Notes: a model not told the origin generated them from the sequence alone. A DNA stretch of 7,417 nt from an uncultured Gilliamella sp. (GCA_945291235.1 CALYQY010000099.1:1-7417); one strand, 5' to 3'; shown: positions 1 through 7,262, counted from the first letter of the stretch. A program made the numbers and translations.

Positions 1-212
1 CCTGACATTAATTGATTTTCAACAGCATTTTGAATTTCGTTGATATCAACGCTTTCGCGTTCGCTCATCTGGTTGGTCACCATACGAGCAACGTCAGCAC
101 AATAATCCGGGTCATTAACATTCGCTGCCACCGCAGCTTTAACTATAGCATCTTTAATTCGAGTCTCATTGAATGCAGTTTGACAACCATCGCGTTTGAT
201 AACTACAGGCAT
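1..212 (-). CDS. nrdD: Anaerobic ribonucleoside-triphosphate reductase, N-terminal part (truncated by window edge)
   Basis: This is the first 70 codons of the class III (glycyl-radical) ribonucleotide reductase, which makes dNTPs from NTPs under anaerobic conditions in the cytoplasm. The visible part is the N-terminal ATP-cone, the allosteric nucleotide-binding domain that sets overall activity. It begins MPVVIKRDGC and contains the run VDINEIQNAVENQLMS at residues 55-70, both nearly the same as in E. coli NrdD. The catalytic barrel, the zinc-binding cysteines and the C-terminal glycyl-radical site lie outside the window, as would the activase gene nrdG if it follows. The start is well supported: a GAGGAG Shine-Dalgarno (218-223) sits 5 nt upstream of the ATG. 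Paired NrdR boxes upstream show the expected regulation. Identification comes from recalled family similarity and is strong. Confidence 0.95.
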   Translation of the reverse strand, partial: MPVVIKRDGCQTAFNETRIKDAIVKAAVAANVNDPDYCADVARMVTNQMSERESVDINEIQNAVENQLMS

Positions 213-362
213 ATATACTCCTCAATATTCATTAATAATTAGCGCTGGGGCAAGGTTTAGTTCACATATTAATATTCATTGTAATTATTAAGAATTATTC
301 GTTTCTCGTAAGAATATTAAGTGTTTTTTGAGATAGACAGAGATTTTCACATAGCTTAAATA

Positions 363-378
363 ATACTATATATAGTAG
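363..378 (-). promoter_or_regulatory. NrdR box (promoter-proximal copy)
   Basis: The 16-bp site has a perfect 14-bp palindromic core, tactatatatagta (364-377). It agrees with the NrdR consensus acaCwAtATaTwGtgt at 13 of 16 positions, including the central CtAtATaTaG. Its centre lies 31 bp (three helical turns) from the second box at 394-409, the spacing typical of NrdR pairs. NrdR is the zinc/ATP-cone repressor of ribonucleotide reductase operons. The site is about 150 bp upstream of the nrdD start. Confidence 0.8.
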
Positions 379-388
379 ATATATTGAG

Positions 389-458
389 ATTATACACCAT
401 ATATTGTGTTTTTCTAGATAATTTACTAAATTAAATTACTTGACACGCTTCAAGCCAA
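389..458 (-). promoter_or_regulatory. Candidate nrdD promoter region
   Basis: Two possible sigma-70 promoters read toward nrdD. One has a perfect TATAAT at 394-389, lying between the two NrdR boxes and touching the distal one, but no clear -35. The other has TTGGCT (458-453), a 17-bp spacer, and TTTAAT (435-430), which would start just upstream of both boxes. Either arrangement would let NrdR block initiation or early elongation. Which one is used cannot be decided from sequence. Both imply an untranslated leader of roughly 170-210 nt. Confidence 0.4.
394..409 (-). promoter_or_regulatory. NrdR box (promoter-distal copy)
   Basis: The sequence acaccatatattgtgt matches the NrdR consensus at 15 of 16 positions; only the fifth base (C instead of A/T) departs. 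It is an inverted repeat with a single mismatch. It is on the same face of the helix as the box at 363-378, with 15 bp between them. The pair together makes chance occurrence in AT-rich DNA unlikely and ties the site to nrdD. Confidence 0.88.
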
Positions 459-528
459 GTACGACAAGTCTTTTGATATGTAAAGCCTAAAGATAAGAAA
501 GGTTGTTTTGCAAAGAAATTTCAAGCGC

Positions 529-559
529 AAAGAAAAAGTGCAAGACTCACTTGCACTTT
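529..559 (-). terminator. Intrinsic terminator of gnd
   Basis: A perfect 10-bp stem (535-544 paired with 550-559, aaagtgcaag / cttgcacttt) has a 5-nt loop. On the minus strand it is followed by a T-rich run (complement of 529-537, TTTTTCTTT). It lies about 30 nt after the gnd stop codon. On the plus strand the hairpin is followed by a weaker T-rich stretch, but no plus-strand gene precedes it. Confidence 0.9.
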
Positions 560-590
560 ATTTTGTCAAACAGGAGTGATTTTTTATATT

Positions 591-2006
591 TTATAACTCA
601 TTATTCAACCAATCAGTGTGGAAAACACCTTCTTTGTCGGTACGTTTATAAGTATGAGCACCAAAATAATCTCGTTGTGCTTGAATGAGATTAGCTGGTA
701 ATACTGCTGAACGATAGCTATCATAATATGCAATAGCGGCTGATAATGTCGGCACAGCAATCCCTTGTTGTACAGCTATAGACACAACATCACGCAGTGA
801 TTGTTGATAAGCTTCAACGGTTTGCGTAAAGTATGGAGCGAGTAATAAATTATCAATCTCGTTATTCGCCGCATAGGCATCAGTGATTTTTTGTAAGAAC
901 TGAGCACGAATAATACAACCTGCTCTAAAGATTTTCGCAATTTCACCATAATTCAAGTTCCATTGATATTGATGAGAAGCGGCTTTTAATTGAGCGAAAC
1001 CTTGAGCATAAGAGATAATTTTACCCATATAAAGTGCTTTACGGATTTTTTCAATTAACGCTTGTTTATCTCCCGAATAAGCAACCTGCTTCGGTCCGCT
1101 TAAAACTTTAGATGCCACAACACGTTGCTCTTTAATTGCTGAAAGGTAGCGTGCAAATACTGACTCAGTAATTAATGATAAGGGTTCACCTAAATCTAAA
1201 GCACTTTGACTAGTCCATTTACCCGTTCCTTTATTACCCGCTGCATCAAGAATCACATCCACTAAATAATTACCGTCTTTATCTTTATGTTTAAAGATAT
1301 CAGCCGTAATTTCAATGAGATAACTATCTAATTCACCTTTGTTCCATTCAGTAAAAACTTGAGCAAGCTCATCATTATTTAAACCTACTGCGTGTTTTAA
1401 TAAAGAATAACTTTCAGCAATTAATTGCATGTCGCCATATTCAATACCGTTATGAGCCATTTTGACGTAATGACCTGCCCCATCTGGTCCGATATAGGTG
1501 ACACAAGGCTCGCCATTTACTTTAGCTGCAATTTTTTCCAAGATTGGGGCAACTAATTCGTATGCTTCTTTTTGACCGCCTGGCATAATTGAAGGACCTT
1601 TTAATGCTCCTTCTTCACCACCTGAAACACCTGCACCAATAAAGTTAAATCCTTCTTCAGAGAGTGTTTTATTACGGCGAATCGTATCTTCAAAATAAGC
1701 ATTACCACCATCAATGATTATATCGCCTTTATCGAGTAAAGGACGTAACTCATCAATCACCGCATCAGTCCCTTTACCAGCTTGAACCATAATTAATATA
1801 CGACGTGGTTTTTCCAAAGAATTAACAAAATCTTCAATCGTAAAGTAAGGAACCAATTGTTTATCGGAATGCTCAGCGACAACTTGCTCTGTTTTATCTT
1901 TAGAACGGTTGTAAATAGCAACAGAAAACCCACGACTTTCAATATTGAGCGCAAGGTTACGCCCCATGACCGCCATTCCAATAACACCGATTTGTTGTTT
2001 AGACAT
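591..2006 (-). CDS. gnd: 6-phosphogluconate dehydrogenase, NADP-dependent, decarboxylating
   Basis: This cytoplasmic enzyme of the oxidative pentose phosphate pathway converts 6-phosphogluconate to ribulose 5-phosphate and CO2, yielding NADPH. At 471 residues it is full length for the family (E. coli is 468). The Rossmann dinucleotide loop is GMAVMG at residues 10-15, and YNRS at 32-35 marks the NADP-binding turn. The substrate-site segment [16 protein letters not shown] covers 124-139. The likely catalytic residues are K182 and E189 in [10 protein letters not shown]. The substrate-binding tail R445 and H451 are in [11 protein letters not shown]. The start is supported by AAAGGAG (2014-2020) 7 nt upstream. 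The gene has its own terminator, and the rho terminator lies upstream, so it looks monocistronic. No -35/-10 pair in the 108-bp upstream gap is convincing. All recognised catalytic motifs are intact. Confidence 0.98.
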   Translation of the reverse strand: MSKQQIGVIGMAVMGRNLALNIESRGFSVAIYNRSKDKTEQVVAEHSDKQLVPYFTIEDFVNSLEKPRRILIMVQAGKGTDAVIDELRPLLDKGDIIIDGGNAYFEDTIRRNKTLSEEGFNFIGAGVSGGEEGALKGPSIMPGGQKEAYELVAPILEKIAAKVNGEPCVTYIGPDGAGHYVKMAHNGIEYGDMQLIAESYSLLKHAVGLNNDELAQVFTEWNKGELDSYLIEITADIFKHKDKDGNYLVDVILDAAGNKGTGKWTSQSALDLGEPLSLITESVFARYLSAIKEQRVVASKVLSGPKQVAYSGDKQALIEKIRKALYMGKIISYAQGFAQLKAASHQYQWNLNYGEIAKIFRAGCIIRAQFLQKITDAYAANNEIDNLLLAPYFTQTVEAYQQSLRDVVSIAVQQGIAVPTLSAAIAYYDSYRSAVLPANLIQAQRDYFGAHTYKRTDKEGVFHTDWLNNEL

Positions 2007-2114
2007 GATTTGGCTCCTTTATTTAATCTTATATAACCTTTCTAATAAGGTTTTTTAACAACATCCAAAACTTTAAATAAGTTTTATAAAATAAAATTAT
2101 GCTATATTTGCCAC

Positions 2115-2144
2115 AAAAAAAGCCGTATCAGCATAGAATACGGC
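2115..2144 (-). terminator. Intrinsic terminator of rho
   Basis: A perfect 7-bp GC-containing stem (gccgtat 2122-2128 with atacggc 2138-2144) has a 9-nt loop. On the minus strand it is followed by seven T residues (complement of 2115-2121). It lies about 40 nt after the rho stop codon and separates rho from gnd. On the plus strand the hairpin is also followed by ATTTTT, but no plus-strand gene precedes it. Confidence 0.9.
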
Positions 2145-2185
2145 ATTTTTATAACTTTACTGGTTTAACATTTCTACCATAAAAA

Positions 2186-3448
2186 TCATGAGCGTTTCAT
2201 CATTTCAAAAAACTCGTCATTCGTTTTAGTCATGGCAAGTTTATCAATTAAAAACTCCATTGCATCGATTTCACCCATAGGGTTAAGAATCTTGCGTAAG
2301 ATCCACATTTTTTGTAGTTCATCTGGTGAAGTCATTAAATCTTCTTTACGCGTACCTGAACGGTTAAAATCAATAGCTGGGAAGACACGACGCTCAGCAA
2401 TTTTACGAGATAAATGCACTTCCATATTACCCGTACCTTTAAACTCTTCGTAAATGACTTCGTCCATTTTTGAACCTGTGTCAATCAACGCAGTAGCAAT
2501 AATCGTTAAACTCCCACCCTCTTCGACATTACGAGCAGCACCAAAAAAGCGTTTTGGACGATGTAACGCATTGGCATCTACACCACCGGTTAATACTTTA
2601 CCCGATGACGGAACCACTGTGTTATAAGCTCGAGCTAAACGCGTAATAGAGTCTAACAAAATAATGACATCTTTTTTATGTTCAACTAAGCGTTTTGCTC
2701 GCTCAATAACCATTTCAGCAACTTGAACATGTCTTGCTGCTGGTTCGTCAAAGGTTGATGCTACCACTTCACCTTTAACTAAACGTTGCATTTCGGTAAC
2801 TTCTTCTGGACGTTCATCAATCATCAATACGACCAGTTCACATTCAGGATGATTAACCGCTAAACTTTGAGCAATATTTTGCAACAACATTGTTTTACCC
2901 GCTTTCGGTGGAGCAACGATTAAACCACGTTGACCTTTACCAATTGGCGAAGCTAAATCAAGTACTCTGGCGGTGATATCTTCAGTTGATCCATTCCCAC
3001 GTTCCATACGTAAACGAGAATTAGGATGAAGTGGAGTTAAGTTTTCGAAAAGAATTTTATTGCGGGCATCTTCAGGCTTGTCGTGATTGACTTCATTCAC
3101 TTTTAACAAAGCAAAATAACGCTCGCCTTCCTTAGGCGGTCTGATTTTACCTGCTATGGTATCACCAGTCCTTAAATTGAATCGTCTAATTTGACTTGGT
3201 GAGACATAAATATCATCCGGCCCCGCTAAATAAGAGCTATCAGCTGAGCGTAAAAATCCGAATCCATCTTGCAAAATTTCAAGCACACCATCACCAAAAA
3301 TATCTTCACCGCTTTTGGCATGTTGTTTAAGGATTGCAAAGATAATGTCTTGTTTTCTAAGACGGGCAAGATTTTCTAGCCCCATTGTTTTTTCACCAAG
3401 CGCTACTAGCTCGGAAACAGATGTGTTTTTTAATTCAGTTAAATTCAT
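2186..3448 (-). CDS. rho: Transcription termination factor Rho
   Basis: Rho is a hexameric RNA-dependent ATPase/helicase that terminates untranslated transcripts. At 420 residues it is one longer than E. coli Rho, because of a single inserted residue near position 21. The N-terminal helical domain is followed by the cold-shock-like primary RNA-binding fold with DGFGFLR at 61-67. The RecA-like motor has the P-loop PPKAGKT at 180-186, catalytic E212 in DERPEE, Walker B VIILLD at 261-266, the Q-loop around 279-291 and the R-loop lysine K327. It ends MMKRS as in E. coli. The start MNLTELKN is the conserved one even though no good Shine-Dalgarno precedes it, only a weak AAGAA further up. The gene lies downstream of trxA as in enterics. 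In E. coli, rho is autoregulated by termination in its leader; the long leader here would allow the same, but that is inference. Confidence 0.98.
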   Translation of the reverse strand: MNLTELKNTSVSELVALGEKTMGLENLARLRKQDIIFAILKQHAKSGEDIFGDGVLEILQDGFGFLRSADSSYLAGPDDIYVSPSQIRRFNLRTGDTIAGKIRPPKEGERYFALLKVNEVNHDKPEDARNKILFENLTPLHPNSRLRMERGNGSTEDITARVLDLASPIGKGQRGLIVAPPKAGKTMLLQNIAQSLAVNHPECELVVLMIDERPEEVTEMQRLVKGEVVASTFDEPAARHVQVAEMVIERAKRLVEHKKDVIILLDSITRLARAYNTVVPSSGKVLTGGVDANALHRPKRFFGAARNVEEGGSLTIIATALIDTGSKMDEVIYEEFKGTGNMEVHLSRKIAERRVFPAIDFNRSGTRKEDLMTSPDELQKMWILRKILNPMGEIDAMEFLIDKLAMTKTNDEFFEMMKRS

Positions 3449-3837
3449 AATTTTAAAAATTCTTGAGGATAAAATTGATATGTTTGCAATTAATGTTATT
3501 TTTGTATATTCGTTTCATTTACTTATAAAAAAATTCTCTCTCTGACAATACACAAATTCAATCTGTTATGAAGCTTTTAATGATAATTTAATATCTGAAT
3601 ATAGAATTTTCACCACTTTATCAAGAAAAACAATGAATTGTAGAAAGGGGTCTTCGTAAGAGCTAGCAATTTACACTAAAAACAGTAATATGTCTATAAT
3701 AAATTCAGTTTGTTTTAATAAATTTGTAAATATTATTATTACAATAAGTAAATGAGTAAAAGAGTAATACGCAATTTAATTACTCTTTTTATGCTTTAGG
3801 TACTAAAATTAATTTATTCGAAAAATCTAAAACAACA
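3449..3837 (-). other. rho leader / trxA-rho intergenic region
   Basis: This 389-bp gap holds the probable trxA terminator at its right end (3758-3789) and otherwise the presumed rho promoter and leader. The E. coli equivalent encodes the leader peptide RhoL. I find no recognisable RhoL-like sequence here. One 21-codon minus-strand ORF (3518-3453, starting MKRIYKNN) stops 4 nt before the rho ATG but has no clear ribosome-binding site. No -35/-10 pair stands out; TTGATA near 3625 is the best -35 but its spacing to TATATT is only 15 bp. Confidence 0.5.
3758..3789 (-). terminator. Probable trxA terminator hairpin
   Basis: A perfect 11-bp stem (aaaagagtaat 3758-3768 with attactctttt 3779-3789) has a 10-nt loop and lies about 48 nt past the trxA stop. 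The stem has only three G-C pairs, and on the minus strand the terminal T run is just four bases inside the stem. Termination may be weak, leaving some read-through into rho. Confidence 0.6.
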
Positions 3838-4164
3838 TTAAAGTTGTTCATCAATGAAACTTTTAAGTTGAGCTTTAGACAATACACCAACTTGAGTTGC
3901 AACCACTTGACCATTTTTAAAAATCAATAGTGTTGGGATGCCTCTAATACCAAATTTCGGTGCAATATTTGGGTTTTCTTGCACATCTAATTTTGCAATC
4001 ACAATTTTATCACTATATTCTTGGGCAACTTCTTCTAAAATTGGGGCTAACATTTTACACGGCCCACACCATTCAGCCCAAAAATCAACCAATACAGGTT
4101 TTGTTGCTTCTTTGATTGTATTATCAAAAGTAGTTTCAGAAAGAGAAACAATATTATTGCTCAT
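3838..4164 (-). CDS. trxA: Thioredoxin 1
   Basis: Thioredoxin is a small cytoplasmic disulfide reductase that passes electrons from thioredoxin reductase to targets such as aerobic ribonucleotide reductase. The 108 residues match E. coli TrxA (109) almost end to end. The active site WCGPC has C33 and C36. The buried aspartate is D27 (LVDFW), and the cis-proline loop GIPT has P77. The C-terminal [14 protein letters not shown] is typical. The start is supported by TGGAGA (4171-4176), with GGAG 7 nt from the ATG. It sits upstream of rho on the same strand and diverges from rhlB, the order known in enteric bacteria. A TATAAA in the upstream gap could be a -10 but lacks a clear -35. Confidence 0.98.
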   Translation of the reverse strand: MSNNIVSLSETTFDNTIKEATKPVLVDFWAEWCGPCKMLAPILEEVAQEYSDKIVIAKLDVQENPNIAPKFGIRGIPTLLIFKNGQVVATQVGVLSKAQLKSFIDEQL

Positions 4165-4276
4165 TTATTTTCTCCAAATATAGAATTACATGGTTTTATA
4201 TTAGGATATTTTCGTTTTCTTCGCTAGTAATTATTATAATAGGGTATAATTATTAGTGATGACCGTAAGTTTAATA

Positions 4277-4285
4277 TGTTATAAT
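4277..4285 (+). promoter_or_regulatory. Extended -10 promoter for rhlB
   Basis: TGTTATAAT is a perfect extended -10 (TGn followed by TATAAT). The best upstream -35 match, aTGACc at 4259-4264, has a short 15-bp spacer, but extended -10 promoters tolerate a poor -35. Transcription would start near 4292, about 27 nt before the ATG at 4319 and after the upstream in-frame GTG/ATG at 4256-4261. Two more perfect TATAAT hexamers occur at 4235-4240 and 4245-4250, without good -35 partners. Confidence 0.5.
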
Positions 4286-4318
4286 CCCACTATTCCGATA
4301 ATTAAACTTAAAACCACA

Positions 4319-5548
4319 ATGATTCAATCTTATCTAACAAAAACAACATTTAATCAATTTCCGCTTCATCCATTAGTGATTAAAGCACTTGAGAAAAAAG
4401 GGTTTGTTTATTGTACTCCAATTCAAGAACAAGCTTTACCCTTTACAACAAAAGGAATTGATATCGCCGGTCAAGGACAAACTGGAACAGGCAAAACAAT
4501 GGCGTTTTTGGCATCAACATTTAACTACTTGTTGAATCATCAACCCTTGCCAGATCATAAAGCGAATCAACCTAGGGCTATCATTATTGCCCCAACGCGT
4601 GAATTAGTTGTGCAAATTTATCATGATGCAGAGTTATTATCTAAAGAAACCGGGCTAAAATTAGGATTAGCCTATGGTGGTGATGGCTATGATAAACAAT
4701 TAAAAATGTTATCCGCAGGTGTAGATATTTTAATTGCAACAACAGGTCGCTTAATTGATTATGCTAAACAAAAATATATCAATTTAGAATCAATTCAAGT
4801 TGTGGTTCTAGACGAAGCAGATCGTATGTTTGATCTCGGTTTTATTCGAGATGTACGTTGGATTTTTAAACATATGACACCACCTGAAAAACGCTTAACG
4901 ATGTTATTTTCTGCAACGTTGACACACAATGTGCGTGAACTTGCTTTTGAGCATATGAATAATCCTCAATATGTTGAAGTAGAACCAGAACAGAAAATCG
5001 GACATCGTATTAAAGAAGAACTATTTTTCCCTTCCAATGAAGATAAATTAGCTTTATTGCAAACACTTATTGAAGAAGAATGGCCTGAGCGTTGTATCAT
5101 ATTTGCGAATACTAAAATTGCATGTGAAAAAATCTGGCGTCATTTAGTTGCTGATGGTCATCGAGTTGGGTTATTAACGGGTGATATTGCTCAGAAAAAA
5201 CGTTTATCTATTTTGGAACAATTCACGCGAGGTGATATTGATATTCTCGTTGCAACAGATGTTGCAGCACGGGGATTACATATCCCGAATGTAACACATG
5301 TTTTTAACTATGATCTCCCTGATGATTGCGATGATTACCGTCACCGAATCGGTCGTACTGGACGAGCAGGCGCTGAAGGTAATTCAATTTCTTTAGCTTG
5401 TGAACAATACTCACAAAATTTGCCAGCCATTGAAAAAGCCATTGCGCATGCAATCCCTGTTAGTCAATATGATCCTTCGGCCTTGTTGACGGACTTACCA
5501 GCGCCAAAAGCGTTTAGACGTCCACCCAGAAGAAGATCATCGTCATAA
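4319..5548 (+). CDS. rhlB: ATP-dependent RNA helicase RhlB (DEAD-box, degradosome)
   Basis: RhlB unwinds structured RNA for RNase E and PNPase in the RNA degradosome. The 409 residues contain the full DEAD-box set: Q-motif GFVYCTPIQ (28-36), motif I GQTGTGKT (53-60, with G in place of the usual first A), Ia PTREL (92-96), Ib TTGR (141-144), DEAD (165-168), SAT (198-200), IIFANTK (260-266), ATDVAARG (312-319) and HRIGRTGR (342-349). I chose the ATG at 4319 because residues from there align with the E. coli N-terminus (…LHP..V..ALEKKGF). The 21 extra residues from the GTG at 4256 are not family-like and lie upstream of the extended -10. There is no clear Shine-Dalgarno at either start. The arginine-rich tail is shorter than in E. 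coli (421 residues). In E. coli gppA follows rhlB; here a convergent tfoX does. Confidence 0.97.
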   Translation: MIQSYLTKTTFNQFPLHPLVIKALEKKGFVYCTPIQEQALPFTTKGIDIAGQGQTGTGKTMAFLASTFNYLLNHQPLPDHKANQPRAIIIAPTRELVVQIYHDAELLSKETGLKLGLAYGGDGYDKQLKMLSAGVDILIATTGRLIDYAKQKYINLESIQVVVLDEADRMFDLGFIRDVRWIFKHMTPPEKRLTMLFSATLTHNVRELAFEHMNNPQYVEVEPEQKIGHRIKEELFFPSNEDKLALLQTLIEEEWPERCIIFANTKIACEKIWRHLVADGHRVGLLTGDIAQKKRLSILEQFTRGDIDILVATDVAARGLHIPNVTHVFNYDLPDDCDDYRHRIGRTGRAGAEGNSISLACEQYSQNLPAIEKAIAHAIPVSQYDPSALLTDLPAPKAFRRPPRRRSSS

Positions 5549-5570
5549 CTGATCTTTTGATCATCATAAA

Positions 5571-5621
5571 TATAGTTATCTAAAATTATCATTAAACAGT
5601 AATGCTTTTTAGATAACTATA
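5571..5621. repeat. 15-bp perfect inverted repeat between convergent rhlB and tfoX
   Basis: The arms tatagttatctaaaa (5571-5585) and ttttagataactata (5607-5621) are perfectly complementary. The 21-nt centre can form an extra 5-bp stem (catta 5590-5594 with taatg 5600-5604). A T-rich stretch follows on the plus side (…gattattttattt) and a short TTT on the minus side. It could be a weak bidirectional terminator for both genes, although the outer stem has only two G-C pairs, or the remnant of a small palindromic element. A smaller palindrome (tgatc-tttt-gatca, 5550-5563) lies just before it. Confidence 0.65.
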
Positions 5622-5670
5622 GTGATTATTTTATTTGTGCAATTAACACCCAAAAATGACGATTGAAATG

Positions 5671-6285
5671 TTAGTCTTTTTTTCGTTGCTTTAAAAAAGC
5701 TTGATATGCAGTCTCTATTGCATTTTTAGTCGTTTTTGATAATGATGCAACATGGCATCGATGCAATGAACCATATAAGACAAAAAGAATATTTTTAGAG
5801 ATTTCAGCTTTTTTAGACTTAATTTTATGATAGGTTTCTAAATAACCTATTTTACGATAAGTCTCGACATCTTTAATTCCAACACTACACAATAATCGTT
5901 CTAATGACAATGTCATATTGGGTAGCTCTTTTATTCGATTCGTTTTTATTTCGTTTTTTTCATGTTTTTCTTGTTTAGCATATTCAATTGCCATTTTAGC
6001 CAATGAATGTAGTTTTGGCAGATCATTGAGCCACTCATCCTTAACTTTATAATAATCAAGTAATTTGGTTAAAACACCTGATGATAACGTTAGCGGTTGC
6101 ATACCTTGTTCAATAAAGAATGAACGGTATGATGTATGTCCTCTTAAATAAAAATCCGTTTGACTTATCCATCCAAACATTGTTGTATCGCTACTAATGC
6201 TGAACCCACCAAAAAAGGTTTTAATTGAAATGCCACTAAAGCCAGAGAATTTTGTTAATATTTGATTTGCAAAGGTTGAACTCAT
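5671..6285 (-). CDS. tfoX: Sxy/TfoX family competence regulator
   Basis: Sxy/TfoX is the cytoplasmic coactivator that, with CRP and cAMP, turns on competence (DNA-uptake) genes at CRP-S promoters in Haemophilus, Vibrio and E. coli. The 204 residues fit the family length (E. coli 209, Haemophilus 217). The N-terminal domain has FFGGFSISSDTTMFGWIS (24-41) and the LRG turn (47-49). The C-terminal domain has LPNMTLSLERLLCSVGIKDV (121-140) and ILFVLYGSLHRCHVASL (166-182), the latter like E. coli ILFMLEGAI. A lysine-rich linker (104-118) joins the two. The protein is basic overall at its C-terminus. The start has a weak GGAA 7 nt upstream. It is convergent with rhlB and divergent from an exported protein gene. 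Subfamily naming (sxy or tfoX) is by overall resemblance; similarity is moderate, but the domain order is clear. Confidence 0.88.
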   Translation of the reverse strand: MSSTFANQILTKFSGFSGISIKTFFGGFSISSDTTMFGWISQTDFYLRGHTSYRSFFIEQGMQPLTLSSGVLTKLLDYYKVKDEWLNDLPKLHSLAKMAIEYAKQEKHEKNEIKTNRIKELPNMTLSLERLLCSVGIKDVETYRKIGYLETYHKIKSKKAEISKNILFVLYGSLHRCHVASLSKTTKNAIETAYQAFLKQRKKD

Positions 6286-6627
6286 ATTTTATTTCCATTT
6301 TTTTACTTAATTCTGTACTAAATCACTTAACCAACTTAATTATCAAATCAAAACTATCGTATTTTACTCAATACTCCAACTAATTTTCGTATCCATTAAT
6401 CAATATTGCGATCTGTCTTCCATAATTAGACAAAAGTTATTAATTATCGAAAGATTTATTGTTATTACTGACAAATATCAAAAAAAGTGTTGCAATTGTA
6501 AATTTTAGGTGTATTTCGCCCCAGAATTCCAAAAGAAAAGTAGCTTAAAGATTGTTATTCTGACTTAATAATTATACAATCTGTTCCAGTAGATTTTATT
6601 AAATTCATTTTGTCTTTATCCATTATC
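6286..6627. other. Divergent intergenic region between tfoX and the exported protein gene
   Basis: This 342-bp AT-rich stretch contains no credible ORF. It should carry the promoters of both flanking genes. Toward tfoX there is a TAAAAT (-10-like, 6366-6361), with a CRP-S-like sequence centred about 60 bp further upstream (6407-6422). Toward the plus-strand gene, TTGTTA (6553-6558) followed by TATACA is a possible promoter, but with a 15-bp spacer. No ribosome-binding site precedes the plus-strand gene. Confidence 0.5.
6407..6422 (-). promoter_or_regulatory. Possible CRP-S (Sxy-dependent CRP) site
   Basis: TGCGA, six bases, then TTCCA resembles the CRP-S pattern TGCGA-N6-TCGCA. One half is perfect, extended as TTGCGATC, and the other matches 3 of 5. 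The C in the TGCGA core is the hallmark separating CRP-S from ordinary CRP sites. E. coli sxy is known to be autoactivated through such a site. The second half is weak, so this is tentative. Confidence 0.3.
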
Positions 6628-7251
6628 ATGATTAAAAAAATTTTTGGTTTATTTTCTCTATTTTTTTCGTTTGTGGCATCTGCTGATCGACAACCACTAA
6701 TAGATTCGTTCGTCCTGTGTAATCCAAATTTTTTCAATACTGTTTATAGCAATAAAGATGAGTTAAAACGTTTTACCAATGTCCAAATTTTTGACGGTAA
6801 TCTGGCTTATATTCCTGTCACTAATCGATTTGATACGGGTAAAAATTTTATGTATTTTTCGCTGCCTATCAAATACAAAAATTTAACCATAAAAGGTTAC
6901 TATGACAGTGCAATGGATTTAGGTAAAATTGGGAAATATTATTTTTGGGGATTCATCATTGATAATGATATTAATCAGATCAAAAATACATTAAATTATC
7001 TCAACTGGAAAAACATGGAAGATAACCAGCTTTATATTGCCAATCCTAAAATTCGGAGCCTCAATGATGATAATCAAGTTTGGCATACTAATACAGGTAC
7101 TGTTGTTGGTGTGAAAACGATTCCTGCACCAAATACGATTGAAAAATTGCTATTACTTGAGAAAAACGGCAGTATGACTTTACTTATGTGTTCGATTCAA
7201 GGCGCCGTCACATCTGAACTGCTTAGGCGAGAACGCCCTGATATCCAGTAA
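6628..7251 (+). CDS. Predicted exported protein of unknown function
   Basis: I do not recognise this family. The 207-residue product starts with a typical Sec signal peptide: lysines at 3-4, a hydrophobic phenylalanine/leucine-rich core at about 5-16, and a likely signal peptidase I site after VASA (residue 19). It would therefore be periplasmic or secreted. It has only two cysteines, C31 and C188, one near each end of the mature chain, well placed for a disulfide. The mature part is rich in aromatic residues and asparagine, with no transmembrane segment after the signal and no lipobox. I chose the ATG at 6628; an in-frame TTG at 6610 would add six residues in front of the signal peptide. No Shine-Dalgarno is visible at either. 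It ends 11 bp from the convergent glnB stop. It has the appearance of an intact gene: a long open frame with a coherent signal peptide. Confidence 0.75.
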   Translation: MIKKIFGLFSLFFSFVASADRQPLIDSFVLCNPNFFNTVYSNKDELKRFTNVQIFDGNLAYIPVTNRFDTGKNFMYFSLPIKYKNLTIKGYYDSAMDLGKIGKYYFWGFIIDNDINQIKNTLNYLNWKNMEDNQLYIANPKIRSLNDDNQVWHTNTGTVVGVKTIPAPNTIEKLLLLEKNGSMTLLMCSIQGAVTSELLRRERPDIQ

Positions 7252-7262
7252 CATTTGATGAA

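Noticed and set aside
224..280. 10-bp direct repeat aatattcatt at 224-233 and 271-280 in the nrdD leader
   Set aside because: The repeat is short and made of AT-rich sequence in an AT-rich region; it does not form a recognisable ArgR or other operator and may be chance.
440..445. Perfect TTGACA on the plus strand
   Set aside because: No -10-like hexamer lies 16-18 bp downstream, and there is no plus-strand gene before 4319.
473..486. TTGAT half-site (473-477) upstream of nrdD, considered as an FNR site
   Set aside because: The second half (AAAGC where ATCAA is expected) does not match, so the sequence does not support an FNR box even though anaerobic control of nrdD would be expected.
503..688. 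Plus-strand 61-codon ORF overlapping the gnd terminator and gnd 3' end
   Set aside because: It runs antisense through the terminator hairpin and the conserved gnd coding sequence; no ribosome-binding site or family resemblance.
5535..5569. Imperfect direct repeat gatcatcgtcataa / gatcatcataa at the rhlB stop codon
   Set aside because: It is two imperfect copies only and partly coding; not enough to call an attachment site or iteron.
6555..6737. Minus-strand 60-codon ORF overlapping the start of the exported-protein gene
   Set aside because: It is antisense to the signal peptide region, has no recognisable domain, and the plus-strand frame is longer with a coherent signal peptide.
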